DNA from: Marifrigoribacter sp047730175
Lineage (GTDB): Bacteria; Bacteroidota; Bacteroidia; Flavobacteriales; Flavobacteriaceae
Direction of reading: 5' to 3'
DNA: 64,000 nt
NCBI RefSeq assembly: GCF_047730175.1
Contig: NZ_CP159833.1
Coordinates: 1,302,001 to 1,366,000 of the forward strand
Position 1 is the stretch's first letter. Every line of letters starts with the position of its first letter. The notes under the pieces were generated by a model, which was not told where the DNA came from, ran no database searches, and worked only from the letters and a program-made list of their open reading frames with translations. Positions 37,635-46,989 of this stretch are shown here, piece by piece. Position numbers and translations under genes: made by a program.

Positions 37635-38834
37635 ATGTACGGAAAAATAAAAGATCATCTTACCAAAGAAATACAGGAAATTGAGGATAATGGTTTGTTT
37701 AAAAAGGAACGTATCATTACTTCTCCACAAGATGCAGTTATAAAAATTAATACAGGAGAAGAGGTGATCAACTTTTGTTCTAATAATTATTTAGGTCTTT
37801 CTTCAAATAAGGAAGTAATACAAGCCGCAAAAGATGCGATGGATACCCATGGCTTTGGAATGTCATCTGTACGTTTTATTTGTGGCACACAAGATATTCA
37901 CAAAGAATTAGAAAGTAAAATAGCAGATTTTTATCAAACAGAAGATACTATATTATATGCTGCAGCTTTTGATGCCAACGGCGGGGTATTCGAACCTTTG
38001 TTGACGAAAGAAGATGCTATTATTTCAGATTCATTAAATCATGCTTCTATTATTGATGGAGTTCGGCTATGTAAAGCAGCCCGCTATCGATATGAAAACA
38101 GTAACATGGAAGATCTTGAAAAGCAACTTATTGCTGCAAATGAAAATGGTGCCCGTCATAAAATTATTGTTACAGATGGGGTGTTTTCTATGGATGGGAT
38201 TGTTGCGCCTTTAGACAAGATATGTGATTTAGCCGACAAATACGATGCATTAGTAATGATTGATGAGTGTCATGCTGCTGGTTTTATAGGTAAAACAGGA
38301 AGAGGAACTCTTGAAGAAAAAGGAGTTATGGGTAGAATAGACATTATTACCGGAACTCTTGGTAAAGCATTAGGTGGTGCTATGGGGGGTTATACAACAG
38401 GAAAAAAGGAGATTATTGAATTATTACGACAAAGGTCAAGACCTTATCTATTTTCTAACTCATTAGCCCCAGCTATTGTTGGAGCTTCAATTAAAGTTTT
38501 CGATTTGCTAGCTAATGATACTAGCTTAAGAGATAAATTAGAAGCAAATACTAATTATTTTAAAAAAGGAATGTTAGCAGCAGGTTTTGATATTGTAAAA
38601 GGGGATTCTGCAATTGTACCTGTTATGCTATATGATGCGAAGTTATCACAAACTATGGCCGACTTATTATTGGAGGAAGGAATCTATGTAATTGGTTTCT
38701 TTTACCCAGTAGTTCCTAAAGATAAAGCAAGGATAAGAGTACAACTATCGGCTGCTCACGAAAGACAGCATTTAGATAAAGCAATTAATGCCTTTATTAA
38801 AATTGGAAATAAATTAGGCGTAATTAAGCCGTAA
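37635..38834 (+). CDS. kbl: glycine C-acetyltransferase (2-amino-3-ketobutyrate CoA ligase)
   Basis: 399 residues, PLP-dependent alpha-oxoamine synthase fold. The PLP lysine is Lys244 in TLGKALGG, same position as in E. coli KBL. Other conserved parts are NYLGLSS, ASIIDGVRL and DECHAAGFIG. It links threonine breakdown to glycine and acetyl-CoA. A threonine dehydrogenase gene is not in the window. The start lies 25 nt after the AddA-like stop. Confidence 0.95.
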   Translation: MYGKIKDHLTKEIQEIEDNGLFKKERIITSPQDAVIKINTGEEVINFCSNNYLGLSSNKEVIQAAKDAMDTHGFGMSSVRFICGTQDIHKELESKIADFYQTEDTILYAAAFDANGGVFEPLLTKEDAIISDSLNHASIIDGVRLCKAARYRYENSNMEDLEKQLIAANENGARHKIIVTDGVFSMDGIVAPLDKICDLADKYDALVMIDECHAAGFIGKTGRGTLEEKGVMGRIDIITGTLGKALGGAMGGYTTGKKEIIELLRQRSRPYLFSNSLAPAIVGASIKVFDLLANDTSLRDKLEANTNYFKKGMLAAGFDIVKGDSAIVPVMLYDAKLSQTMADLLLEEGIYVIGFFYPVVPKDKARIRVQLSAAHERQHLDKAINAFIKIGNKLGVIKP

Positions 38835-38892
38835 CAACCATTATTTAAGGGGCAAAACCTAAATTATTCTAAAAAATTTAATAGATTTGTTT

Positions 38893-38922
38893 TTGTTAAT
38901 AAATATTTACAACTTACTTTTG
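38893..38922 (+). promoter_or_regulatory. promoter of the OmpA-family gene
   Basis: TTG at 38893-38895, spacer of 19, then TACTTTTG at 38915-38922: an excellent match to the Bacteroidota consensus. Start codon is 42 nt downstream of the element. Suggests strong independent expression, as expected for an abundant outer-membrane protein. Confidence 0.8.
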
Positions 38923-38957
38923 CAGATAATAACACTTAAAAATTTAAAATTAAATAA

Positions 38958-40346
38958 TTGAATATGAAACATCTTAACATTTTATTAGTTGCGGTACTTC
39001 TGTTAGTTGGAACTGGCGTATCAAATGCTCAAGACAAAAATAATCCATGGGCGATTGAATTAGGAGTAAATGCAGTTGACACTTATCCTGTAGGAGTAAG
39101 TGATGACGGAAGATTACCTAAATCGTCAAAAGGGGATTTATTTCATGAATACTTTAATGTAAATGATCACTGGAATATTATTCCTTCAGTATCTAAAGTT
39201 TCTGTCTCTAGATATATGGGTGATGGATTCATTTTTTCAGCTACTGGAACAATTAACTCTATTGAAAAAGTAGGAGATTCTAAAGTAGATGATTTATCTT
39301 ATTATGCAGCTGATGGTGAAATTAAATATAGCTTTAGAGATCTACTAGGCGGTGGTTGGTTTGATCCAACTATTGGTGTTGGTGGTGGTTATACTTGGGT
39401 AGATGACCTAGGGTTTGGAACTGCTAATGGTTTAGTTGGTTTCCGTTTCTGGCTTACTGAAAGCCTTGCGGTAACTGCGGGATCTACTTATAAGCATTCT
39501 TTTGAAGATACTTACGGAATTACACATTTCCAACATTCTATGGGAGTAATGTTTAAATTTGGTGGAACTGATACAGATGGTGATGGTATTTACGATCACG
39601 AAGATGAGTGTCCAGAAATTCCAGGTTTACCTGAATTTAACGGATGTCCTGATACTGACGGTGACGGAATCGAAGATAGGAATGATGCTTGTCCAGAAAC
39701 ACCTGGTACAGTTGAATTTAATGGTTGTCCTGATACTGATGGTGATGGTATAGCTGATCCACAAGATGCATGTCCTACTGTACCTGGTATCGCTGCACTT
39801 AATGGTTGTCCAGATGCAGATGGTGATGGTATCACTGATGCTGAAGATGATTGTCCAAATGAAGCTGGTCCTGCTGCTAATAACGGTTGTCCTTGGGCTG
39901 ATGCTGACGGAGACAGCGTATTAGACAAAGATGATGAATGTCCTAACATAGCTGGTACTGTTGCAAACAATGGTTGTCCAGAAGTTACTATAGAAATTAT
40001 TAAACAACTTAATGATTTTTCTAAAACGATTTTATTTGATACTGGAAAATCTACTATTCGTCAAGAGTCGTATGCAGTTCTTCAAAATATCGTAGACATC
40101 ATGAAAGAATACTCAAGTGCTTCTTTCGTACTTGAAGGTCATACTGATAGTCAAGGTCGTGAAACTACAAATCAGAAATTATCTGAAAGTAGAGCTGCCT
40201 CCGTAAGAGAATATCTTACTAGTATTGGAATGAGTGGTTCAAGATTATCTTCAGTTGGTTATGGTGAATTAAGACCTATAGCTTCTAACAAAACTAGAGC
40301 TGGAAGACAAGAAAACAGACGTGTTGAAATTTCTTTAAAAAAATAA
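38958..40346 (+). CDS. OmpA family outer-membrane protein with thrombospondin-3 repeats
   Basis: 462 residues. Signal peptide (about 1-24, ending SNAQ), beta-barrel region (about 25-195), five calcium-binding thrombospondin type 3 repeats of about 27 residues (DTDGDGI, then CP, then NGCP; about 200-340) and a C-terminal OmpA domain (about 350-460) with FDTGKSTIRQ, LEGHTDSQG and NRRVEISL for peptidoglycan binding. This is the typical abundant OmpA form of Flavobacteriia. It has its own promoter and terminator although it lies inside the AddA/AddB-like run. Confidence 0.95.
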   Translation: MNMKHLNILLVAVLLLVGTGVSNAQDKNNPWAIELGVNAVDTYPVGVSDDGRLPKSSKGDLFHEYFNVNDHWNIIPSVSKVSVSRYMGDGFIFSATGTINSIEKVGDSKVDDLSYYAADGEIKYSFRDLLGGGWFDPTIGVGGGYTWVDDLGFGTANGLVGFRFWLTESLAVTAGSTYKHSFEDTYGITHFQHSMGVMFKFGGTDTDGDGIYDHEDECPEIPGLPEFNGCPDTDGDGIEDRNDACPETPGTVEFNGCPDTDGDGIADPQDACPTVPGIAALNGCPDADGDGITDAEDDCPNEAGPAANNGCPWADADGDSVLDKDDECPNIAGTVANNGCPEVTIEIIKQLNDFSKTILFDTGKSTIRQESYAVLQNIVDIMKEYSSASFVLEGHTDSQGRETTNQKLSESRAASVREYLTSIGMSGSRLSSVGYGELRPIASNKTRAGRQENRRVEISLKK

Positions 40347-40371
40347 GAAAGACTCACACAAAATAAATACT

Positions 40372-40402
40372 AAAAACGCCTCCTATTAAGGGGGCGTTTT
40401 TT
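40372..40402 (+). terminator. terminator of the OmpA-family gene
   Basis: Stem ACGCCTCC / GGGGGCGT (one G:T pair) with short loop and flanking A- and T-runs. It lies between the ompA stop and the AddB-like start 12 nt further on. Confidence 0.88.
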
Positions 40403-40413
40403 ATTTTTATAGA

Positions 40414-43140
40414 ATGCAAACATTTTTAGAAGAAACGATTAATCATATTAGAGATAATCATAAAGATATTTCTTCTACTACTATTATTTTACCAAGTAAA
40501 AGAGCAGGAGGGTTCTTGAAAAATTATTTAAGGGAGAGCACGACAAAGCCCCAATTCTCCCCCAAAATAATAAGTATTGAAGAATTTATAGAAGTACTCT
40601 CAGATATAAAAATTATTGACCCTACAGAGCTTTTATTTAAAAGTTATGCTGCTTATCTAAAAACTCCATCAATTGAAGATAAGGATCCCTTTGATGTTTA
40701 TGTGTCTTGGATATCGACATTAATTGGAGATTTTAATGAAATGGATCGATATTTAATTCCTCCAAATAGTTTTTTTAGTTATTTAAAAGGAATAAAAGAT
40801 ATCAATCATTGGTATGTAAAAAAGGATAAAACTAAACTAATAGAGAATTATTTAAAGTTTTGGGATAGTCTTCCTCAATTTTATGAACTCTTAAAAAACT
40901 CATTACTTGATGAAAATATTGGATACCAAGGATTAGTGTATCGGGAAGCTGCTGAGGCCATAGAGCATTATATTTCAGTTAATGGACATAAAGAACATAT
41001 ATTTATTGGGTTTAATGCACTAAATAATGCTGAGCAAACAATTGTACAAGAATTATTAGAAACAGGAAACACGAGTATTTATTGGGATGCAGATGCGCAC
41101 TTTTATCATGATCAATCACATAGTGCTTCGTATTTTTTAAGGAAGTACTCTAAAGAATGGAAATATTTTAAAAATCACCCCCTAAAAAAAATCTCTAACA
41201 ATTTTAAAGAAAAGAAAAATATTCAAATAGCTGAAATTCAGAAAAGCATAGGCCAAGTTAAATATGTTGGTGAAATACTTTCAAAATTAACTAACGAGGA
41301 GATTAATAAAACGGCTATTGTGCTTGGAGATGAAAAATTAATTCTTCCGATCATACATTCTTTACCTAGCAATGTAACCAACGTAAACATTACAATGGGA
41401 GTCTCTTTGAAAACGTTCCCTATAGTTCGATTATTTGAATCACTTTTTAACTTGCAAAACAACTATACAGAACAATTATATTTTAAGCAGGTACTTTCAA
41501 TTTTAAATCATCCAATTGTCTCAAGATTAATTCCAAACTCAAAGTATTTAATACATCAAATTAGCCTACAGAATAGAAGTTATATTTCATTTGCAGAATT
41601 AAAAGACCTTGATCCTACTTCTAATATTGAACCCCTTCAACTATTGTTTGATTCCTGGAATAATAATAGCAAGAATGCTATAAAAGCATGTTTAAATATT
41701 ATTTCAATATTAAAAAAAGCGTTAGAGTTCAACCAGATAGAAAAAGTTGTTTTATTTGAATTAAATACAATATTCAAAAAAATCCAATCATTACATAACA
41801 CCTATGATTATATCCAGTCTGTATCCACTATTAGTAATCTTTATGCCGAATTAATTTCTAAAAGCACCATTGATTTTAAAGGTGATGCATATAATGGATT
41901 GCAAATTATGGGTGTGTTAGAAACACGATTATTAGATTTTTCAAACCTGATAATTGTTTCAGTTAATGAAGGAACATTTCCATCGGGAAAATCGAATAAT
42001 TCATACATTACTTACGATCTTAAAAAACAATTTGGATTGCCTTCTTTTGCTGAAAAAGATGCGATATATACCTACCATTTTTATAGATTACTACACAGAG
42101 CAAAACAGATATATTTACTATATAATAATTTTTCTGAAGGATTAAATACGGGTGAAAAAAGCAGGTTTATTTCGCAATTAGAAATAGACCAATTAGAAAA
42201 TCATACGATAGAAATGGTTTCAGTAAATCCGATTATAAAAATTAAAAAACAAACACTTCAAAGTATTGACAAAACAGAGTCAGTTTTAGCCCGTATTAAG
42301 GAAATAGCCGAAAAAGGGTTTTCTCCTTCTGCTTTGATCTCTTATATCAGAAATCCTTTAGATTTTTATTATCAAAAAATATTGCAGATAAATGAGTATC
42401 AGGAAGTCGAAGAAATAGTTGCGGCAAATACATTAGGAACAATAGTGCATGATGCATTAGAGGTCCTTTATAAGCCTATTGAAGGAAAGTTTTTAGGCGA
42501 AAAAGTCTTGCTTGAATTAAAGAATAAGATAGAAGAAGAAGTAATTGCTCAGTTTCAAAAAACATTTAAAAAAGGTTCATTTAAAAGAGGAAAAAATTTA
42601 ATCATTTTTGAAGTAGCTAAAAGATATATTTTAAATTTTATTGAATTTGAAATTTCAGAAATTAAAAAAGGAAATCAAATTAAAATAGTTAAGATTGAAA
42701 GTAACTTGTCTGCAGAAATAGAAATTCCTTCATTAAATTTTCCTGTTAAAATTGGAGGAAAAATAGATCGTTTAGATGAATATAATGGAACTGTACGCAT
42801 CATAGATTATAAAACAGGTTTAGTGCAGCCAGGAGAGTTAGAATTGGTTGATTGGTCAATTTTAACAAGCGATAAAAAGTATAGTAAAATAATACAAGTA
42901 TTAGCCTATGCATTAATGATTAATCAAGAACAAAAAATTGAAAATGTAGAAGGAGGAATCATTTCATTTAAAAATTTAAAAAAAGGATTTTTAAAATTCG
43001 CAACTAAAGAATCAGCTAGAAGTCGAACAAAGGATACTATGATTACTCAAGAAACTTTAGACTTATTTAAGGAAGAGTTAAGTAAACTTATTATAGAAGT
43101 TTGTGACCCAGATATTCCATTTTTAGAAAAAGAACTATAG
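40414..43140 (+). CDS. AddB-like PD-(D/E)XK nuclease / helicase-like protein
   Basis: 908 residues. The N-terminal half resembles an inactivated helicase as in AddB (TIILPSKRAGGFLKNYL, a degraded Walker A; later LLDFSNLIIVSVNEGTFP). The C-terminus has the nuclease motifs LGTIVHDALEVLY, GKIDRLDEY and IIDYKTG. Only one Cys follows the nuclease motifs (EVCDPDIPF, near the end), so the four-Cys iron-sulfur cluster of Firmicutes AddB is missing. It should pair with the AddA-like protein at 34466 in double-strand-end processing. Followed by a hydrolase gene 3 nt later. Confidence 0.87.
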   Translation: MQTFLEETINHIRDNHKDISSTTIILPSKRAGGFLKNYLRESTTKPQFSPKIISIEEFIEVLSDIKIIDPTELLFKSYAAYLKTPSIEDKDPFDVYVSWISTLIGDFNEMDRYLIPPNSFFSYLKGIKDINHWYVKKDKTKLIENYLKFWDSLPQFYELLKNSLLDENIGYQGLVYREAAEAIEHYISVNGHKEHIFIGFNALNNAEQTIVQELLETGNTSIYWDADAHFYHDQSHSASYFLRKYSKEWKYFKNHPLKKISNNFKEKKNIQIAEIQKSIGQVKYVGEILSKLTNEEINKTAIVLGDEKLILPIIHSLPSNVTNVNITMGVSLKTFPIVRLFESLFNLQNNYTEQLYFKQVLSILNHPIVSRLIPNSKYLIHQISLQNRSYISFAELKDLDPTSNIEPLQLLFDSWNNNSKNAIKACLNIISILKKALEFNQIEKVVLFELNTIFKKIQSLHNTYDYIQSVSTISNLYAELISKSTIDFKGDAYNGLQIMGVLETRLLDFSNLIIVSVNEGTFPSGKSNNSYITYDLKKQFGLPSFAEKDAIYTYHFYRLLHRAKQIYLLYNNFSEGLNTGEKSRFISQLEIDQLENHTIEMVSVNPIIKIKKQTLQSIDKTESVLARIKEIAEKGFSPSALISYIRNPLDFYYQKILQINEYQEVEEIVAANTLGTIVHDALEVLYKPIEGKFLGEKVLLELKNKIEEEVIAQFQKTFKKGSFKRGKNLIIFEVAKRYILNFIEFEISEIKKGNQIKIVKIESNLSAEIEIPSLNFPVKIGGKIDRLDEYNGTVRIIDYKTGLVQPGELELVDWSILTSDKKYSKIIQVLAYALMINQEQKIENVEGGIISFKNLKKGFLKFATKESARSRTKDTMITQETLDLFKEELSKLIIEVCDPDIPFLEKEL

Positions 43141-43143
43141 TGT

Positions 43144-43995
43144 ATGCAGATAGAAAAAAATATAATATTAGAATCTAAAGAAAAAAACCCCATTCTTCTT
43201 GATGTATATTATCAAAAGAACATGGAGCCAAAGCCTATTGTAATATTTTGTCATGGTTTTAAAGGATATAAAGATTGGGGAGCATGGAATCTAGTAGCTG
43301 AAGCATTTTCTAAGGCAGGCTTTTTCTTTTTAAAATTTAATTTTTCATATAATGGAGGTACTATAGAACAACCTATTGATTTCCCAGATTTAGATGCTTT
43401 TTCGCAAAATAATTATAGTAAAGAGTTAGATGATTTAGAGCGTGTATTAGAGTTTATAACAGGACCGAATGTGTATTCAGAAGAAATAAATAAAGAGGCT
43501 ATTTCTTTAATTGGTCATAGCCGAGGAGGAGGAATTGTACTTATAAAATCTTCAGAAAACCCCAAAATTAAAAATGTAATTACTTGGGCTGGTGTTTCAG
43601 ATTTTAGAGCCAGATTTATGGAAAATACACCCACTTTTATTGATTGGAAAAAAAAGGGAACCACCTATATTGTAAATGGAAGAACAAAACAGAACATGCC
43701 TCTTAATTTTCAGTTTTATCAAGACTTTATAGAAAATGAAAATCGTTTAACCATACACAACTCAGTTAAGAAATTAGAGATTCCTTACCTTATAATTCAT
43801 GGTGAAAATGACCCTACAGTAACAATAAAAGAAGCTCAAATGTTACATAAATGGGCAGCTAAAAGGAGTCATCTTAAAATTATTGAAAATGGAGACCATG
43901 TCTTTGGTTCTAAACACCCTTGGGAACAAGAAGTATTGCCCCATGATTTAGAAAAGGTAATGAATGCTACTCTTAATTTTTTAAAAGAATCCTAA
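43144..43995 (+). CDS. alpha/beta hydrolase (dienelactone-hydrolase-like)
   Basis: 283 residues. Nucleophile elbow GHSRGGG, oxyanion FCHGFKGYKDWG, and the late acid and His in HGENDPT and NGDHVFG. No signal peptide. Substrate unknown; an esterase or peptidase is likely. Starts 3 nt after the AddB-like stop so it is probably co-translated. Its 3' end overlaps the convergent small gene by 4 nt. Confidence 0.9.
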   Translation: MQIEKNIILESKEKNPILLDVYYQKNMEPKPIVIFCHGFKGYKDWGAWNLVAEAFSKAGFFFLKFNFSYNGGTIEQPIDFPDLDAFSQNNYSKELDDLERVLEFITGPNVYSEEINKEAISLIGHSRGGGIVLIKSSENPKIKNVITWAGVSDFRARFMENTPTFIDWKKKGTTYIVNGRTKQNMPLNFQFYQDFIENENRLTIHNSVKKLEIPYLIIHGENDPTVTIKEAQMLHKWAAKRSHLKIIENGDHVFGSKHPWEQEVLPHDLEKVMNATLNFLKES

Positions 43996-44237
43996 GACTG
44001 AGAACGTCCTTTTAATCGCACTTCTATTTTTTTCTTTATAACAGTTAAGCGTTTCATAATATCCATTAATTCGGAATCTTTACTTTCCTTATAAATATCA
44101 TTTATCCCAAGAATTAATCCCTTCACTTCTCTAGATGCAATAATTCGATCACTAGTCGTTTGAAAAGAAAGTTTTCTTTGTTCAAATTCTAATGCTTTAT
44201 TAATAAGGTCCATATTTTGTTTGTCTTCTTTACTCAT
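43992..44237 (-). CDS. small conserved-looking hypothetical protein
   Basis: 81 residues, charged and helical (KALEFEQRKLSFQTTSDRI, MKRLTVIKKKIEVRL), no membrane segment. It ends 4 nt inside the convergent hydrolase gene. Length, composition and clean ATG support a real gene; no family recognised. Upstream, 44238-44478 holds no further gene that I can see. Confidence 0.65.
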   Translation of the reverse strand: MSKEDKQNMDLINKALEFEQRKLSFQTTSDRIIASREVKGLILGINDIYKESKDSELMDIMKRLTVIKKKIEVRLKGRSQS

Positions 44238-44478
44238 TTAAAATGCTATATAAATATTCTAATTGTTAACTCTAGTGCAATTACTATACCAACTCATTAG
44301 TTAATACTTTCTTGTAGTTTGTATGACAAAATAGCACTATTCGGTATAAATATAGCAATATTTAATTACCAACAAAGAGAATTGAAAAATGAATTGTATA
44401 ATAAATTAATATAATGTGCTAATAATTAGGATTAATGACCCTAAATATGAGGAAATATTTTGTAAAATATTTAAACAA

Positions 44479-44513
44479 AAACGACCTCTTTACTTGATGT
44501 AAAGAGGTCGTTT
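44479..44513 (-). terminator. terminator of the first universal stress protein gene
   Basis: A perfect 15-bp stem (outer part AAACGACCTC / GAGGTCGTTT) with loop TTGAT, and on the minus strand a T-rich tail. It starts about 20 nt after that gene's stop. Confidence 0.92.
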
Positions 44514-44533
44514 GAACTATTTCTGAAATTCAG

Positions 44534-45331
44534 TTATTCTTGAATTCCACTTAAAACTAATAATGGTTTACTCGTATGAAAATCACGTTTTAGAATGCTA
44601 TTCTTTTCCCATAATTTTTTAAAAAACCCTCTTCTTCTTCTTATAACACATAACATATCTGGGTTATGTGATTGAAAATGCTCTAATACACCTTGAAAAG
44701 TAGTTGCATTTTCAGTTGTAGTTAAAGAAGATTTTATAGCTAAAAGATCTTGATCTATTACTTTACTTTCTTCAGTAGCTTCTGGTGTAATTACATGTAG
44801 TAAGTTAATGTTAGAATTAAAGATACTTTTCATATAATTTAAAGGCTCTAAAACATTCTCTTTTTTAAATTGCCCATTTTTAAAAGCAAATAAAATAGAG
44901 TCAAATTTTCTAAAAAGAAATCCGGTTGGAACAATTAATAAAGGAATTTCAGTCTGCTTAAGAATTTTTGATGTTGTTTTACCTAAGTAAACTTCGTCAT
45001 CTATCTCAATACTTTGAGGAGAAAGAATAATTAGATCTATATGTTCTTTTTTAGAGATTTTTTTAATTTCCTCAAAAGGATTTCCTTTAATTGATTGTGC
45101 ATTAATTTCAACTCCTTCAGAGTTTATTCCATTAATAACATCTTTTAATTGCTGACTTTTTTCTTTAATCCAAAACTCATTTACGCTTATCATATCCTTT
45201 AATTTAGATTCATCTTCATAAACGCTAATTAAAAAGACTTTACCTCCACTTATAGAAGCAAGGTTTATTGCGTATTTTAAATTGTTAATTCCACTTTCAG
45301 TAGTACCTACAGGGACAAGAATATTTTTCAT
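44534..45331 (-). CDS. universal stress protein, two-domain, paralogue 1
   Basis: 265 residues. First UspA domain is intact-looking (ILVPVGTTESGINNLKYAINLA, then IDLIILSPQS, then LKQTEIPLLIVPTGF); the second half is diverged and ends with TSKPLLVLSGIQE. Its paralogue at 45633 shares the same plan and the same final PLLVLSG. Universal stress proteins bind nucleotides and modulate stress survival. A tRNA-Ala gene separates the pair. Has its own terminator. Confidence 0.92.
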   Translation of the reverse strand: MKNILVPVGTTESGINNLKYAINLASISGGKVFLISVYEDESKLKDMISVNEFWIKEKSQQLKDVINGINSEGVEINAQSIKGNPFEEIKKISKKEHIDLIILSPQSIEIDDEVYLGKTTSKILKQTEIPLLIVPTGFLFRKFDSILFAFKNGQFKKENVLEPLNYMKSIFNSNINLLHVITPEATEESKVIDQDLLAIKSSLTTTENATTFQGVLEHFQSHNPDMLCVIRRRRGFFKKLWEKNSILKRDFHTSKPLLVLSGIQE

Positions 45332-45544
45332 TTTTTATGTATTGAAATTTCCGGCAAAATTACATAGAATATTTAATTTATAATACAAAAATATAATAAA
45401 TATAAAAAACTGTAAATGAGGTATTTGGAAACTTATTTTTGTGAAGAAGATGGGAGTAATTTTATTCCCTTCAAAACCTTGAGCAAGCTCGGTTTTTCAG
45501 AAACAAAAAAATCTGTCTTACGACAAATAGTTTTCTGCTTGATG

Positions 45545-45618
45545 TGGAGAAGATGGGAGTCGAACCCACGACCTCTTGACTGCCAGTCAAACGCTCTAGC
45601 CAGCTGAGCTACATCCCC
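45545..45618 (-). tRNA. tRNA-Ala (anticodon GGC)
   Basis: 74 nt. On the minus strand: acceptor GGGGATG / CTTCTCC with the G3:U70 pair that identifies alanine tRNAs, D arm GCTC / GAGC, anticodon loop CTGGCAG (anticodon GGC, reads GCC and GCU), T arm GTGGG TTCGACT CCCAT. One T:T mismatch appears at 6-67. CCA is not encoded. It stands between two universal stress protein genes. Confidence 0.9.
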
Positions 45619-45632
45619 AAAATTTGTAATGC

Positions 45633-46430
45633 TTATTCCATTTTACCACTAAGCACTAACAATGGCTTACTAGTATGAAACTCATGCTTATAAATTACAT
45701 TTTTCTCTTTAAATTTTTGAAAGAAACCTCGTTTTCTTCTTATTACACATAAAAGATCAGGATTTTGAGATTGAAAATGTTCTAAGATTCCTTGAAAAAT
45801 AGTCGCATTCTCGGTGTGAGTTAGTTTATTTTTCATTTCTAATAACTCTGAATCAATTTCATTTTCAGACTCTTGATTATCTGGCGTAAATACTTGTAAC
45901 AAATTTAAATCAGCACTGAATAATTGAGTGATATTTTTTAAAGGAGTAAATATTTTCTCCTTGTCAAAATTTCCATCTTTAAAAGCTAATAATATAGTTT
46001 GAATTTTTTTAAATAAATAATCTCTAGGAATAATTAATAAAGGAATTTCTGTTTGTTTTACAATTTTACCTGTTGTATTTCCTAAGTAACGCTCCTCTTT
46101 AATATCAAGACTTTGAGGCGAAAGAATGATTAAGTCAATATTTAGCTGTTTTGAAACCCTTGCAATACCTTCAAAAGGATTCCCTTTGATTGGGCGAGCC
46201 ATAACATCGACACCCTTTGTATCAACCTTACTTAAAACTTCTTTTAACTGCTCTTCGTTTTCTTCAATCATTAATTGATTTACTTTGGCAAGCTGTCCAA
46301 CTTTCGAAAATTCTTTATATAAATTAATTAAATATACTTTTGCTCCACTCATAGAAGCAAAATGGATGGCATATTTTAAGTTATTTATACCATTTTCCGT
46401 AGAACTTACAGGAACAAGAATACTTTTCAT
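45633..46430 (-). CDS. universal stress protein, two-domain, paralogue 2
   Basis: 265 residues, same architecture as 44534-45331 (ILVPVSSTENGINNLKYAIHFA, IDLIILSPQS, VKQTEIPLLIIPRDYL). The C-terminal HTSKPLLVLSG is shared. Its 3' end lies 14 nt before the tRNA gene, so the tRNA may be transcribed as the tail of this message. Divergent to the GNAT gene. Confidence 0.92.
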   Translation of the reverse strand: MKSILVPVSSTENGINNLKYAIHFASMSGAKVYLINLYKEFSKVGQLAKVNQLMIEENEEQLKEVLSKVDTKGVDVMARPIKGNPFEGIARVSKQLNIDLIILSPQSLDIKEERYLGNTTGKIVKQTEIPLLIIPRDYLFKKIQTILLAFKDGNFDKEKIFTPLKNITQLFSADLNLLQVFTPDNQESENEIDSELLEMKNKLTHTENATIFQGILEHFQSQNPDLLCVIRRKRGFFQKFKEKNVIYKHEFHTSKPLLVLSGKME

Positions 46431-46471
46431 TTTTCTAAATTATTAACTTTGTGCAAAAATACATCGAATAA

Positions 46472-46975
46472 ATGATACGATTAGCAGAAATAGAAGAAAT
46501 ACCCGAAATTTTAAGTGTGACAAAAGCATGTGCTAATCATATGATTTCCAACAAAATATTTCAATGGAATGAAGGGTATCCTTCCCAAAGCGCTTTTGAA
46601 AATGATATCCTTAGGAATGAACTTTATATTTTTTTATTAAATGAAAATTTAATAGGAACCTTAGTGTTAACACCTAAAATGGATGAAGAATATATCCCTA
46701 TAAAATGGAGAACTCAGTCAAAAAATAATTTATACATACATCGATTGTCAATCCATCCAAAACACCAAGGAAAAGGCTTTGCGCAACAATTAATGGATTT
46801 TGCTGAAAGCTTTGCAATAGAAAATAATTATAGCTCTATTCGATTAGATACCTTTAGTAAGAACCTTAGAAATCAAAAGTTTTACGAACTTCGCGATTAT
46901 ATTAAAACAGGAATAGTTTTTTTCCCAAATCAAAGTTCAGCCCCTTTTTATTGTTATGAAAAGGTCCTATTATAA
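46472..46975 (+). CDS. GNAT family N-acetyltransferase
   Basis: 167 residues. Acetyl-CoA motif IHPKHQGKGFAQQLM matches the Q/R-x-x-G-x-G/A loop of GNAT enzymes, following YIHRLSIH. Substrate unknown; could be an amine, protein N-terminus or antibiotic. Followed after 14 nt by a MATE transporter on the same strand. Confidence 0.93.
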   Translation: MIRLAEIEEIPEILSVTKACANHMISNKIFQWNEGYPSQSAFENDILRNELYIFLLNENLIGTLVLTPKMDEEYIPIKWRTQSKNNLYIHRLSIHPKHQGKGFAQQLMDFAESFAIENNYSSIRLDTFSKNLRNQKFYELRDYIKTGIVFFPNQSSAPFYCYEKVLL

Positions 46976-46989
46976 GAGTTAAATTTTTT

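Noticed and set aside
39559..39970. ORFs in other frames across the thrombospondin-3 repeats
   Set aside because: Repeat-derived open frames inside a clear OmpA-family gene.
45416..45607. A 63-codon plus-strand ORF overlapping the tRNA
   Set aside because: It overlaps the tRNA gene antisense; its C-terminal sequence RWESNPRPLDCQSNALAS is the familiar false translation of the antisense strand of a tRNA.
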